Assembly: GCA_033851845.1 (NCBI GenBank)
Contig: JAWWOH010000031.1
Span: 33,866 to 97,865 of the forward strand
DNA: 64,000 bases
Source: RYN-124 sp033851845
Lineage (GTDB): Bacteria; Actinomycetota; Actinomycetes; Mycobacteriales; SCTD01
Direction of reading: 5' to 3'
This document shows, one piece after another, positions 43,404-53,426 of the stretch (within the stretch, counting starts at the first letter, position 1; the number at the start of each line of letters is the position of its first letter). Made by a program: the position numbers and the translations under genes. The notes beneath the pieces were generated by a model. That model saw only the letters and a program-made list of their open reading frames with translations, did not search any database and was not told the DNA's origin.

Positions 43404-43437
43404 CGAGACCAGCGTCGCACGGCCGCGCGGCAGCCGG

Positions 43438-46400
43438 TCAGGACAGCGACCGCCGTCGTACCAACAGCCCCAGTGCCAGCAGGAACGTCGCGAGAAGGGC
43501 GAGCCCCAGGCTGCCACCGGTGGCGGCGAGCGAGCCGGGACCCTTGGCCGGCGGCATCACGACCGGCGGCGGGCCGGCGGGAGGGGCGACTCTGGTGCCG
43601 AGTCGGAGCTCGTAGACGCCCCGCCCGAACGTCGCGACGATCAGCTTGCTCGGGTTGCCGGGCATCGTGCGGATGGTGCTGATCGGCGCGTTGGGGATCG
43701 ACGTCACCGGCGCCCACGTGCGGCCGGTCAGGTCGGCGGAGATGTAGACCCCGAGCTCCGTCCCGGCGACCAGCTGCCCGCCGGCGATCTCGAGCCAGCT
43801 GACGTCGTCGTCGGGCAGGTCGCCGGACAGGTCGGCGAAGCTCTCGCCGGCGTTGTGGCTGACGAACACGTGGCCCTTGCCGAGGTTGGTGTTCTTGTCC
43901 AGGTAGGAGCCCGGCGGCACCCACTCGCGGTTGCCGTAGCCGCCGAGGGTCACGTAGACCGTGCTCGGGTTCTTCGGGTCGACGACGACCGACGTGAGGT
44001 ACCGGTTCGGCAGGCCGGCGGCCTTGGCGATGTGCCAACCGTCTGGCGTCAGTCGCTTCGGGGGCTTGCTGCCGCCGACGTTCGTCGCCAGGCCGCTGTG
44101 GAACTTCTGCGTTTCCGGGTCCTTGTTCAGGATGTCGCACACCCCGCAGAAGCCGACGTACGCCGCATCGCCCTGCAGGTCGACCGCCGTCACGGAGTTG
44201 GGCGTCGAGTTGTCGCCCAGTGGGGTGCCGGCGGTGTTCTCGTCGTACGGCTGCCCGGGATGGTCCGTGGAGCCCAGGTCGAACACCTGCGTCCACGCAC
44301 CGCCTCGGTTCGTGGTCTCGACCACGGGGCGGCCGGCGGTGAGCAGGTGCTTGGGCTCGGTCGGGTCCATCACGAACGGGTTGGCGAACTGCGTCCCTGA
44401 GATGCCGGGGTCGATGTTGGTCCAGTTCTTCCCGCCGTCGGCAGTGGTCTGCATCGCGCCGAAGGTCGTCTCCGCGTACGCGCGGTTGCTGTCGTCGGGG
44501 TCGACGGCCGTGAAGAAGCCGTCGCCGCCGAGGCCCATGATCTGCCGGCCGTCGGGGGTGATGTGGCCACTGCCGTTGTCCTGCAGCCCGAACCAGATCG
44601 TGCCGTCGGCGGCCGGTTCCGCGTCGTACGGGAGAAGCGTGTGGAAGCCTCGGACCGCGCCCTTGCCCCACTTCTCCTTCGACAGCTCGACGTCCTTGGC
44701 GACGCTCTGCGTGTACGTGCCGCCGTCGTTGCCGACGACGAGGGAGACGCCGCCGGAGCCGTCCGGGATCCAGATGCCGGACTGCTGGTCGGGGTGCGTC
44801 GTCGTGACGCCGAGTCGCGTGTTGCTCGTCGGGCAGGACGGCAGCCCGAGGGACAGGAACAGGCAGGTCGTGTCCGCGAAGTACGGCCCGATCACCTTGA
44901 ACGACACGGGCTCCGCGCCCTGCGTCACTCCGTCCTGGGCCTGCGTGCTGTCGCGGCTCTCCCAGATCTCCTCGAGCCCGAAGACCAGGCGCGTCGGTAC
45001 GCCGGCCTCCGTGGTCCGGCTCGGGTCCGGTGCGATCCACTCGTTGTACCAAGACTGGACCCCCGGCGCGTAGAGCGTCGCCTGGCTGGTGCCGATGAGG
45101 GCCGACTCGGTCAACGGCGACTGCAGCTCGTCGTCGTCCGCCATCCGGGTCCAGGTGCTGCCGAAGTCCCCTGAGACGTAGACGCCGTTGAACACCGTGT
45201 TGTTGGCGGCACCCGGCAGGGCGTTCTGCTCGGGTGCGTCGATGCCTTGTACGCCGTCGTTGAACAGCACCGCGTCCTCGACGAGCGCGTACACGAAGTT
45301 GTGGTTCTGCCGGTCGCCGACCGCGATCCCCATCTCGGTGCGGCCGATGCGCTCCTGGCGGGCGAAGCCGACGGGCGACGTGCCATCGCCGTAGATGGTG
45401 TCGAGGTTCTTGAAGGTCCCAGGTGCACCGGTGTCGGAGCGGTACAGGCCGTTGGCCGGTGCGTGCTGGGTGGCGGAGTCGCCGACGAAGGTGCGGTTGC
45501 CGGCGCGGTAGCCGACCGCCGCGAGCACCTGACCGCCCGCCTCGTGCGTCGTGCCGCCGGGCGCCTTCACGGCGACGTCGGTGACCCAGTTGGCGAACTC
45601 GCACTTGCCGTAGTCGGTCCGGCCCGCGCACGCACCGGTGGGCAGCTTGGTGTTGGCGAAGGTCCGCCCCGCGTCGCTCGAACGGAACAGCCCGAGGCTC
45701 GTCGCCACGTAGACGGTCGACGGGTGCGCCTGATCCACCGCTACCTTGAAGCCCATCGCGTTGTCCGGCACGCCGGTGGACTGATGCCAGGACCCGCCTA
45801 GGTCGCTGCTCCAGAACGCGCCGAGGCCGCCGTAGTTGTTGCCACCGGCCGTTGGCTCCCCGCTGGCCAGGACCAGGGTCCCGCCACCGGCCGGCGTCCA
45901 GCCGACGGCCCCGTTGACCTGGGAGGGAAGCTTGTCGCCGACCGACCGCCACGTCGCCGCCCGATCGGTCGACATCCACACGCCACCGGTGCCGATGGTC
46001 GCGAACAAGCGGTTGTGCACCGGGTCGAACGCCATGCTGTCGACGCGGCCGGCCAGCTCGGCCAGGCCCTCGCCGTTGACGCTGTCGTATCCCGCGACGT
46101 TGGCCAGCAGCGGCGTCTTCCCGAGCGGCACGGCGACGGCATTCGCGTTGGGCACGGTGGCGGCGTTGCGACCGAGTGCCTCGCGTTGCTCGACCGCCGC
46201 CCGCCGCTGGCCGGGAAGCACACCGCCGTACGGCGCGAACCGGCCGGCAAGTCGCTGCTGCTGTGCCGCCGCGGCCTCGCGGTAGGTCTCCAGCTCGTGA
46301 TCCGCCACGCAGTGCCGCCCCGCGCCGAGGCGGTCGACCGTGCGGAGCAGCCGCCGGGTTGTCGGGTCCTGGGCGGGTCGCTCGGCCGCCAGCTGTCCCG

Positions 46401-46548
46401 GCGACCGCGACCCGGGGTGCGTGCCCGCCGGGCAGGCCGGCTGTCCCGCGGCGGCGGTGATCACCGTCGAGGGAGCGGCACCTGCGCCGAAGGCTGCTGC
46501 GGCGAGTGCGGCGGCCGCGGGCAGCGCGGCCAGGCGGGTGCGGTTCAT
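43438..46548 (-). CDS. Large cell-wall beta-propeller (sortilin/Vps10-like) protein with LAxTG sorting signal
   Basis: 1036 aa. Signal peptide to about residue 25, Cys-containing N-terminal stretch, then many BNR/Asp-box propeller blades (MSTDRAATW, SSDLGGSW, SSDAGRTF, VSGDFGSTW, TADGGKNW, SHNAGESF). C-terminus: Pro-rich spacer, LAATGG, hydrophobic helix, RRR. LAxTG is the motif cut by class E sortases of high-GC Gram-positives, so wall attachment is predicted. Function unknown; propellers of this type bind or hydrolyse glycans or act as scaffolds. Confidence 0.85.
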   Translation of the reverse strand: MNRTRLAALPAAAALAAAAFGAGAAPSTVITAAAGQPACPAGTHPGSRSPGQLAAERPAQDPTTRRLLRTVDRLGAGRHCVADHELETYREAAAAQQQRLAGRFAPYGGVLPGQRRAAVEQREALGRNAATVPNANAVAVPLGKTPLLANVAGYDSVNGEGLAELAGRVDSMAFDPVHNRLFATIGTGGVWMSTDRAATWRSVGDKLPSQVNGAVGWTPAGGGTLVLASGEPTAGGNNYGGLGAFWSSDLGGSWHQSTGVPDNAMGFKVAVDQAHPSTVYVATSLGLFRSSDAGRTFANTKLPTGACAGRTDYGKCEFANWVTDVAVKAPGGTTHEAGGQVLAAVGYRAGNRTFVGDSATQHAPANGLYRSDTGAPGTFKNLDTIYGDGTSPVGFARQERIGRTEMGIAVGDRQNHNFVYALVEDAVLFNDGVQGIDAPEQNALPGAANNTVFNGVYVSGDFGSTWTRMADDDELQSPLTESALIGTSQATLYAPGVQSWYNEWIAPDPSRTTEAGVPTRLVFGLEEIWESRDSTQAQDGVTQGAEPVSFKVIGPYFADTTCLFLSLGLPSCPTSNTRLGVTTTHPDQQSGIWIPDGSGGVSLVVGNDGGTYTQSVAKDVELSKEKWGKGAVRGFHTLLPYDAEPAADGTIWFGLQDNGSGHITPDGRQIMGLGGDGFFTAVDPDDSNRAYAETTFGAMQTTADGGKNWTNIDPGISGTQFANPFVMDPTEPKHLLTAGRPVVETTNRGGAWTQVFDLGSTDHPGQPYDENTAGTPLGDNSTPNSVTAVDLQGDAAYVGFCGVCDILNKDPETQKFHSGLATNVGGSKPPKRLTPDGWHIAKAAGLPNRYLTSVVVDPKNPSTVYVTLGGYGNREWVPPGSYLDKNTNLGKGHVFVSHNAGESFADLSGDLPDDDVSWLEIAGGQLVAGTELGVYISADLTGRTWAPVTSIPNAPISTIRTMPGNPSKLIVATFGRGVYELRLGTRVAPPAGPPPVVMPPAKGPGSLAATGGSLGLALLATFLLALGLLVRRRSLS

Positions 46549-46596
46549 GCGCCCACCCTCTCCCGCGCGTCGATTCGCCGCCAGGGGGGTCCTGCC

Positions 46597-47091
46597 TTAC
46601 CGCTCGACCTGGTGCAGGACGACGTCGTGCAGCCGGCCGGCTGCGACATCGAGCGTCATGAACGTGCAGAACGGCTGCCGGCGCCTGTCGGTGGGCGAGC
46701 CCGGGTTGAGCAGCCGCAGGCCGGTGGCCGTCGTCGTGTCCCACGGGATGTGGCTGTGACCGAACACGAGGACGTCGATGTCGGGGTACGCCGCTGCCAT
46801 CCGCTGGTCCCGTCCCGCCGCACCTCCCGTCTCGTGCACCACGGCGAACCGCAGCCCGCCGAGCTCCGCGCGGGCCACCGCCGGCAGCCGGCTACGCAGC
46901 TCGGCCCCGTCGTTGTTGCCGTGGCAGCCGATGAGGCGGGCGCGGGCGCTGATCGCGTCGAGCAGCGAGACATCGACCCAGTCGCCCGCGTGCACGACCG
47001 TGTCGGCCGCGTCGATGTGCTGCCACACCACGGCCGGGAGGTCCTTCGCGCGTCGCGGGACGTGCGTGTCGGCGAGGAGCAGCAGGTGCAC
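46597..47091 (-). CDS. YfcE/MJ0936-type metallophosphoesterase
   Basis: 164 aa, GTG start. Calcineurin-like motifs: ADTHVPRR (D-x-H), HAGDWVD (GD), GCHGNNDG (GNxD variant), VVHETGG and FGHSHIP (GHSH). Complete two-metal set. Probable phosphodiesterase acting on small molecules. Confidence 0.92.
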   Translation of the reverse strand: MHLLLLADTHVPRRAKDLPAVVWQHIDAADTVVHAGDWVDVSLLDAISARARLIGCHGNNDGAELRSRLPAVARAELGGLRFAVVHETGGAAGRDQRMAAAYPDIDVLVFGHSHIPWDTTTATGLRLLNPGSPTDRRRQPFCTFMTLDVAAGRLHDVVLHQVER

Positions 47092-47109
47092 GCCCCGCAG
47101 TCTCCCCCG

Positions 47110-47550
47110 TCAGAGCTGGGCAAGCACCTCGGTGATCGGTCGCGACTCCACGACCATGTCCGTCAACCCGTCGAGGCGACCGCACTCGACACAGCGGACA
47201 CCGACGACGACCCAGTCGACGTGCTCGCCGTCGGGGAGGCTGAGTCCGGCCGCGATCTCGACGATGGAGTTGCCACACCCGCGGCACGACCACATCGGCG
47301 GATGCGTCCACCTCGACTCCGAGTCGAGCAGGTGCACGGCTGTCGCACAGGCCAAGCAGCGCCGCCGCGCGATGCCCTCTGCAGCTCGGCCCTCGGCGTA
47401 GGCCCACGTCGGCCGCTCGTCGCCGTGCTGCGCACAGCCGAGGACGACCGTCTCGTGGACTTGCGGTGAGCCGTCGAGATGGCTGAGCCAGGCCCGCAGG
47501 TCCTCGGCGTCCTCACCCGTGCGCGCGCCTGCCACCTTCTTCAGCACCAT
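47110..47550 (-). CDS. Cysteine-rich zinc-binding protein of unknown function
   Basis: 146 aa from ATG 47550. Cys pairs CLAC (~70), CRGC (~90) and CVEC (~120) plus an isolated Cys and His suggest two zinc sites, with little else recognisable. Between the phosphoesterase and helicase genes on the same strand. Confidence 0.65.
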   Translation of the reverse strand: MVLKKVAGARTGEDAEDLRAWLSHLDGSPQVHETVVLGCAQHGDERPTWAYAEGRAAEGIARRRCLACATAVHLLDSESRWTHPPMWSCRGCGNSIVEIAAGLSLPDGEHVDWVVVGVRCVECGRLDGLTDMVVESRPITEVLAQL

Positions 47551-47599
47551 GCTTCTGTCGTCGGATCGACTACCGGCTCGCCTTGAGCGCCGAACGGGT

Positions 47600-49186
<1,587 letters not shown>

Positions 49187-49364
49187 AGCAATGTCTTCTT
49201 GTACATCTGGCGTGGTCAGGAAACTGCCTTCCGGGAATCGCGCCGACCACGGCAGGAGCGGGCTCGCAGCGACCAAGGGAGCTGGTCGGCGCGCCGGCGT
49301 CGGAAGAGGTCCGCGCACACGGGGGAGGCGGCGAGCGCCGTCTCCTTGAGGCCGAGTCTACCGC

Positions 49365-49370
49365 TAGGGT
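49365..49370 (+). promoter_or_regulatory. Leaderless -10 box of the ferritin-like gene
   Basis: TAGGGT, six bases, GTG 49377. Confidence 0.5.
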
Positions 49371-49376
49371 CCGCAT

Positions 49377-50042
49377 GTGGATGGCGCGGCGGATTCGGGT
49401 GTTGACCCGGCCACGGTGGACCTGCTCGGGGTACTCGCCTATGGCGAGCTCACCGCGTTCGAGCGGCTCGCGAGCGATGCGCGGCTGGCGCCGACCATCG
49501 CGGATAAGGCGGCGCTCGCGACCATGGCCGCGGCGGAGTTCGGCCACTTCAGTCAGCTGCGCGACCACCTCGCCAAGCTCGGCGTCGATCCGGAAGAGGC
49601 GATGGCGCCCTTCGTGGGCCCGCTGGACGAGTTCCACGACACGACCGACCCGAGCGACTGGCTCGAGGGCCTGATCAAGGCCTACGTCGGCGACGGGCTG
49701 GCGACCGACTTCTACCGCGAGGTCGCCGCGTTCGTCACAGACGAGGACACCCGGGGCCTGGTGCTGCACGTGCTCGCCGACACCGGCCAGGCCGACTTCG
49801 CGGTCAGCCGGGTCCGAGAGGCCATCGAGGACGACCCGGCTCTGGCAGGGCGGCTCGCGCTCTGGGCCCGTCGGCTGGTGGGCGAGGCACTCCTGCAGGC
49901 CCAGCGGGTCGCGGTCGAACGCGATGCGCTGACCGAGCTGCTGGTCGGGGGCAGTGGCGACCTCGCCGGCATCGCCCGGCTGCTCACCAGGCTCACCGAC
50001 AACCACACCGCCCGGATGCAGGCACTCGGTCTGCAGTCCTGA
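49377..50042 (+). CDS. Ferritin-like (MiaE-type) protein
   Basis: 221 aa, GTG start. Four-helix bundle with diiron-type ligands: YGELTAFERL, AAAEFGHFSQL (E...H), later GDGLATDFYRE and a final NHTARM. Similar to the actinobacterial MiaE_2 ferritin-like domain usually found beside DEAD-box helicase and DUF3107 genes, as here. Enzymatic role unproven. Confidence 0.85.
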   Translation: MDGAADSGVDPATVDLLGVLAYGELTAFERLASDARLAPTIADKAALATMAAAEFGHFSQLRDHLAKLGVDPEEAMAPFVGPLDEFHDTTDPSDWLEGLIKAYVGDGLATDFYREVAAFVTDEDTRGLVLHVLADTGQADFAVSRVREAIEDDPALAGRLALWARRLVGEALLQAQRVAVERDALTELLVGGSGDLAGIARLLTRLTDNHTARMQALGLQS

Positions 50043-50047
50043 CACAC

Positions 50048-50078
50048 GGAACCCGGCTCCCTGAGGGAGCCGGGTTCC
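50048..50078. terminator. Strong bidirectional hairpin
   Basis: Arms 50048-50061 and 50065-50078 pair perfectly over 14 bases with a TGA loop. It sits between convergent genes, 6 bases after the stop of the ferritin-like gene. No T-tract, as usual in high-GC Actinobacteria. Confidence 0.8.
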
Positions 50079-50099
50079 GGTACTGCCGAACGCGGTCTG

Positions 50100-50345
50100 T
50101 CAGACGCGCGTGGTGCCGCGGCTGTGGACGCCGCCCTGCAGGAGGGCGATCGCCGCAGCGGCGATGACCACACCCACGATGAGCGCGACGATGAAGGTGT
50201 GCACGATCAGGCCGGCGACGAACAGCGCCACCGCACCGATCAGCATGGTGGCCCAGATCGGCAGAGCCTGGCGGCCCGGCAGGACGGCGCGAGCGAGCGC
50301 ACCTACGACCAGGCCGATGACCGCCAGAAAGAGAATGGTGCCCAC
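50100..50345 (-). CDS. GlsB/YeaQ/YmgE-type transglycosylase-associated membrane protein
   Basis: 81 aa from GTG 50345, preceded by GAGGAGG. Three membrane helices, Gly-rich: ILFLAVIGLVVGALARAVLPG, then LPIWATMLIGAVA, then a last helix and a short basic tail. The family is stress-linked; function unresolved. Confidence 0.87.
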   Translation of the reverse strand: MGTILFLAVIGLVVGALARAVLPGRQALPIWATMLIGAVALFVAGLIVHTFIVALIVGVVIAAAAIALLQGGVHSRGTTRV

Positions 50346-50472
50346 GGGTTCCTCCTCGTTGGTCGGACCGGACGGTCCGTTGAGGAGCGTCTGCCCGGGC
50401 AGCCGCGACTGAACCCGCCAGAGCGCAAAACTTACTCCAGAGCGTGAGTTTCCTGTCACATGGCGCGAGGGG

Positions 50473-50700
50473 TTACAACGTGCCGAAGCCAACCCGGCGC
50501 GTCTCGTTCTCGGCGATCTCGACGTAGGCGAGCTTGTCGGCCGGGACCAGGACGCGGCGACCCTTCTCGTCCTCGAGGGTGAGCACGCCCAGGTCGGCGC
50601 GAAGCGCCTCGGCGACCGCCTTCTCGACCTGGTCGGGGGTCTGGCTGCTCTCCAGCACGAGCTCGCGGGGCGCGAACTGCACGCCGATCTTGACCTCCAC
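50473..50700 (-). CDS. DUF3107 protein
   Basis: 75 aa, GTG with GGAGG. Matches DUF3107: VEVKIGVQFAPRELVLES, DEKGRRVLVPADKLAYVEI and the C-terminal ETRRVGFG. A small ATP-binding protein by family annotation in Actinobacteria; role unknown. Conserved neighbour of TetR and MoeZ genes. Confidence 0.9.
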   Translation of the reverse strand: MEVKIGVQFAPRELVLESSQTPDQVEKAVAEALRADLGVLTLEDEKGRRVLVPADKLAYVEIAENETRRVGFGTL

Positions 50701-50793
50701 CAGGTGCCTCCGGTTCTCGTCGCGTCGTACCGGGGGTCAGGCTAGTCGAGCGAGACTGGCCTCAGCTGCGCGTCCGCTGCAAGCGCAACCCGG

Positions 50794-51462
50794 TCAACCG
50801 GCGCTCTCCGGCGAGAGCGGCGCACCCGAGATGCCGCGCCAGGTCAGCCCGACGAGCAGCTCCATCGCTCGGTCCTTGGTCAGCCGACCCTCTGAAGCGA
50901 GCCACCAGCGCGCACCGACCTCCATCAGACCGGACAGCGCCACCGACAGCAGCTCGGCCTCCTCTGCGCGGTATCCCGTGTCGTGCGCGATCGTCTCCGC
51001 CAGCGCGTCGACGCACTCCTGCAGCATCCGCTCGACCCGCTCGCGTACGGCGGGGTCGTTGCGCAGGTCGCTCTCGAACACCAACCGGAACGCGCCTTCG
51101 CCGTCGGTGCCCTCGCCGTCGACGAAGTCGAAGTACGCCGCCACCGACGCCTCGACCCGCTGCCGGTTGTCGGTCGTCGAGGCGAGCGCCACCCGCACCT
51201 TCTTCACCAGCTCCGTCGCGTGCTGGTCGAGCAGCGCCAGGTAGAGGTCGAGCTTGCCCGGGAAGTGCTGGTAGAGAACGGGCTTGCTGACGCCGGCCCG
51301 CTCGGCGATGTCGTCCATCGCCGCCGCGTGGTAGCCCTGCGCGACGAAGATCTCCTGCGCCGCGCCGAGCAGCTGCTTGCGCCGCGCGGAGCGGGGCAGT
51401 CGGGTGCCGCGGCCCGGTGCGCCGCTCGTCGCGGCCGGCCCCGTCGTCACGCCCTCGACCAT
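50794..51462 (-). CDS. TetR/AcrR-family regulator
   Basis: 222 aa from ATG 51462. N-terminal HTH: RRKQLLGAAQEIFVAQGYHA, then MDDIAERAGVSKPVLYQHFP. The C-terminal ligand domain is divergent. Position next to DUF3107 is conserved in Actinobacteria. Targets not deducible. Confidence 0.93.
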   Translation of the reverse strand: MVEGVTTGPAATSGAPGRGTRLPRSARRKQLLGAAQEIFVAQGYHAAAMDDIAERAGVSKPVLYQHFPGKLDLYLALLDQHATELVKKVRVALASTTDNRQRVEASVAAYFDFVDGEGTDGEGAFRLVFESDLRNDPAVRERVERMLQECVDALAETIAHDTGYRAEEAELLSVALSGLMEVGARWWLASEGRLTKDRAMELLVGLTWRGISGAPLSPESAG

Positions 51463-51481
51463 GCCACAGCCCGGGACGATG

Positions 51482-51724
51482 TCAGCGGTACTCGTCGTCC
51501 TCTTCGACGACCACGGCCTGCTCGGCTGCGTCCAGCTCGTCAGCTTCCAGCGGGACATCACGGGCCGCCACGTGCTCGCCCGGTCCCGCGGCGATCTGCT
51601 GCTCGGCGACGTCCGCCTCGGCTGCCTCCAGCGGCAGGTCGACATCGGGCACGCGCGCCTCGTCCCTGGCGGCCGACGCGTGCTGCTCGGCGAGATCGGC
51701 CGGGTCGGCCTCGGGCGTCGTCAT
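51482..51724 (-). CDS. Small acidic protein of unknown function
   Basis: 80 aa, ATG with GAGGAC upstream. Strongly acidic, Ala-rich, with two similar segments (DVDLPLEAAEADVAEQQ and DVPLEADELDAAEQA). Predicted disordered or helical. Ten bases after the DUF6158 gene on the same strand. Confidence 0.6.
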   Translation of the reverse strand: MTTPEADPADLAEQHASAARDEARVPDVDLPLEAAEADVAEQQIAAGPGEHVAARDVPLEADELDAAEQAVVVEEDDEYR

Positions 51725-51734
51725 CGCGGTCCTC

Positions 51735-51965
51735 TCAGTCCTGGCCGGACAGCTCGCGGGACCCGTGCCGGGTGCGCCGCGCATCGATGACCCTGTCCGG
51801 GTTGCGCCGCAGGTACTCCTCCTCGAGCTCGGCGGTTCGCGACGTGTGGAACGCGAGCGCGTCCTCGCTGCCGTGCAGGAACGTGTCGTGCCGGGTCTCG
51901 TGCAGGTGCGCGAGCTCCCGCTCGAGCGCCTCGTCGGACAGGGCTGCAGGCACCACACCGGTCAC
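51735..51965 (-). CDS. DUF6158 protein
   Basis: 76 aa, GTG with GAGGAG. Recognisable block LSDEALERELAHLHETRHDT then FLHGSEDAL and TAELEEEYLRR. Helical, charged. Function unknown; often beside small acidic genes in Actinobacteria. Confidence 0.75.
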   Translation of the reverse strand: MTGVVPAALSDEALERELAHLHETRHDTFLHGSEDALAFHTSRTAELEEEYLRRNPDRVIDARRTRHGSRELSGQD

Positions 51966-52017
51966 GGGGAGCTCCTCTGTCGGGTGTCAAGGCCGGTCCC
52001 CGGGTAGGGGCGGGTCC

Positions 52018-52707
52018 ATGACGGAGCCTGCACCCACTGTCCAGCGGGCGGCCGCTGACCCTCCAGCGGCGATCCTGTTCGACGTCGACGGCACGCTCGT
52101 CGACACCGTGTACCAGCACGTCATGGCGTGGTGGGAGGCCTTCGCCGAGGCCGGGTACGCGGTGTCGGGCTACGACATCCATCGCGCTATCGGCCGGGGC
52201 TCGGAGGACCTCGTCGACTCGCTGCTCGGTCACCCGGACGAGAAGGTCGTGGACCGGCACTCCGAGAAGTGGGGCGCGGTCCGCGAGCGGACGACCGCGT
52301 TCCACCAGGTGCCGGAGCTGCTCCGGCACTGCGCCGACCGCGGGCTGCGGGTCGTGCTCTGCACGAGCGGCGAGGCGCCGGACCTGGAGTTCTTCGTCAA
52401 GGCCATCGGCGGGGACGACCCGGTGCACGCCATCGTCAGCTCGGAGGACGTCGAGCAGTCGAAGCCGTCGCCCGAGATCGTCGAGAAGGCGGTCGAGGCA
52501 GCCGGCGTGCCGGCCGCACGGTGCGTCATGGTCGGGGATACGGCGTACGACATGCGGGCTGCCGCCGGCGCCGGCGTACGGGCCATCGGTGTGCTTTGCG
52601 GAGGCATCAGCGCGGCCGAGCTGCGCGACGCCGGCGCGGGCGCCGTCTACGGCAATCCGAGTGAGCTGCTGGCCGCGTTTGACGACTGGAGTCCGATCAG
52701 GTCTTGA
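52018..52707 (+). CDS. HAD-family hydrolase (phosphoglycolate phosphatase-like)
   Basis: 229 aa, ATG. HAD motifs: FDVDGTLVDT (nucleophile and acid Asp), CTSGE for motif II, QSKPSPEI with the Lys, and VGDTAYDMRAA for motif IV. C1-type cap. Substrate unknown. The last 11 bases overlap the convergent PRC-barrel gene. Confidence 0.93.
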   Translation: MTEPAPTVQRAAADPPAAILFDVDGTLVDTVYQHVMAWWEAFAEAGYAVSGYDIHRAIGRGSEDLVDSLLGHPDEKVVDRHSEKWGAVRERTTAFHQVPELLRHCADRGLRVVLCTSGEAPDLEFFVKAIGGDDPVHAIVSSEDVEQSKPSPEIVEKAVEAAGVPAARCVMVGDTAYDMRAAAGAGVRAIGVLCGGISAAELRDAGAGAVYGNPSELLAAFDDWSPIRS

Positions 52708-53047
52708 TCTGGCCGTCGACGAGGGTCGGGACCGGACCGAGCTGGCTCACCCGCGCCTCGACGCGTCCGGGTGCGAGCTGCGCGACGTCGTCCCACGACA
52801 GGAACCGGTTGTCGGCGCTGAGTCGCTGTACGACGGCATTGACCAGCGCGGGGCCGTTGACGTTGGCGCGGTCGTAGCCCAGGTGCGAGGCGAGCCAGCG
52901 CTTGCCGACGACGAACCCCTCGATGCGCAGCGCGCAGTCGGCGCCGAGCATCGGCCCGTCCTGGACCAGCCGGATGTCCAGCACCTTGCCCAGCCGTACG
53001 CCATCCGGTCCCAGCACCTCCGCACCGAGCACGTCAGCTGCTCTCAT
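52697..53047 (-). CDS. PRC-barrel domain protein
   Basis: 116 aa. PRC-barrel start RAADVLGAEVLGPDGVRLGKV, then LRIEGFVVGKRWLASHLGYD. Last gene in a series of overlapping minus-strand genes; overlaps the previous by 14 bases. Likely an adaptor or sensor. Confidence 0.8.
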   Translation of the reverse strand: MRAADVLGAEVLGPDGVRLGKVLDIRLVQDGPMLGADCALRIEGFVVGKRWLASHLGYDRANVNGPALVNAVVQRLSADNRFLSWDDVAQLAPGRVEARVSQLGPVPTLVDGQIKT

Positions 53048-53426
53048 GGCGCGCTCCCGGGATGCGGTCGACGAAGTACTGCCTGGCCCGGTCCTCGCCC
53101 GGGTGGACGCCCATCTCGGCGCGCGTTCGCGACACCTTCACGCTCGCGGCGATGTCGGTGACCAGCTCGTACGGGATGCGATCCGGTTCCTTGTCGTGGC
53201 GCTCCCCGAGAAGTTGGTACGCCGACAAGACCCACCGTCCGAGCAGGCCACCCAGCCGGGGCGCGAGGGCGGCCGGACCGGTGAGCAGTGTCGTGATGTA
53301 CGGCGGTGCGCCGTCGTCGGGCACGAGGAACTCCACGTCGTCGACGTTGCAGACCATCCCGCCGTCCTGGTCGAGCACCTGCCGGTCCAGCAGGTGCAAC
53401 GTCAGGTCGAGCGCGCGTCCGGTCAT
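53034..53426 (-). CDS. PRC-barrel-like protein
   Basis: 130 aa; ATG 53426 overlaps the transporter stop by one base. Opens LDLTLHLLDRQVLDQDGGMV and continues with VDDVEF, which looks like a second PRC-type barrel; Arg-rich tail ends in a helical segment. Coupled to the Nramp gene. Confidence 0.65.
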   Translation of the reverse strand: MTGRALDLTLHLLDRQVLDQDGGMVCNVDDVEFLVPDDGAPPYITTLLTGPAALAPRLGGLLGRWVLSAYQLLGERHDKEPDRIPYELVTDIAASVKVSRTRAEMGVHPGEDRARQYFVDRIPGARHESS

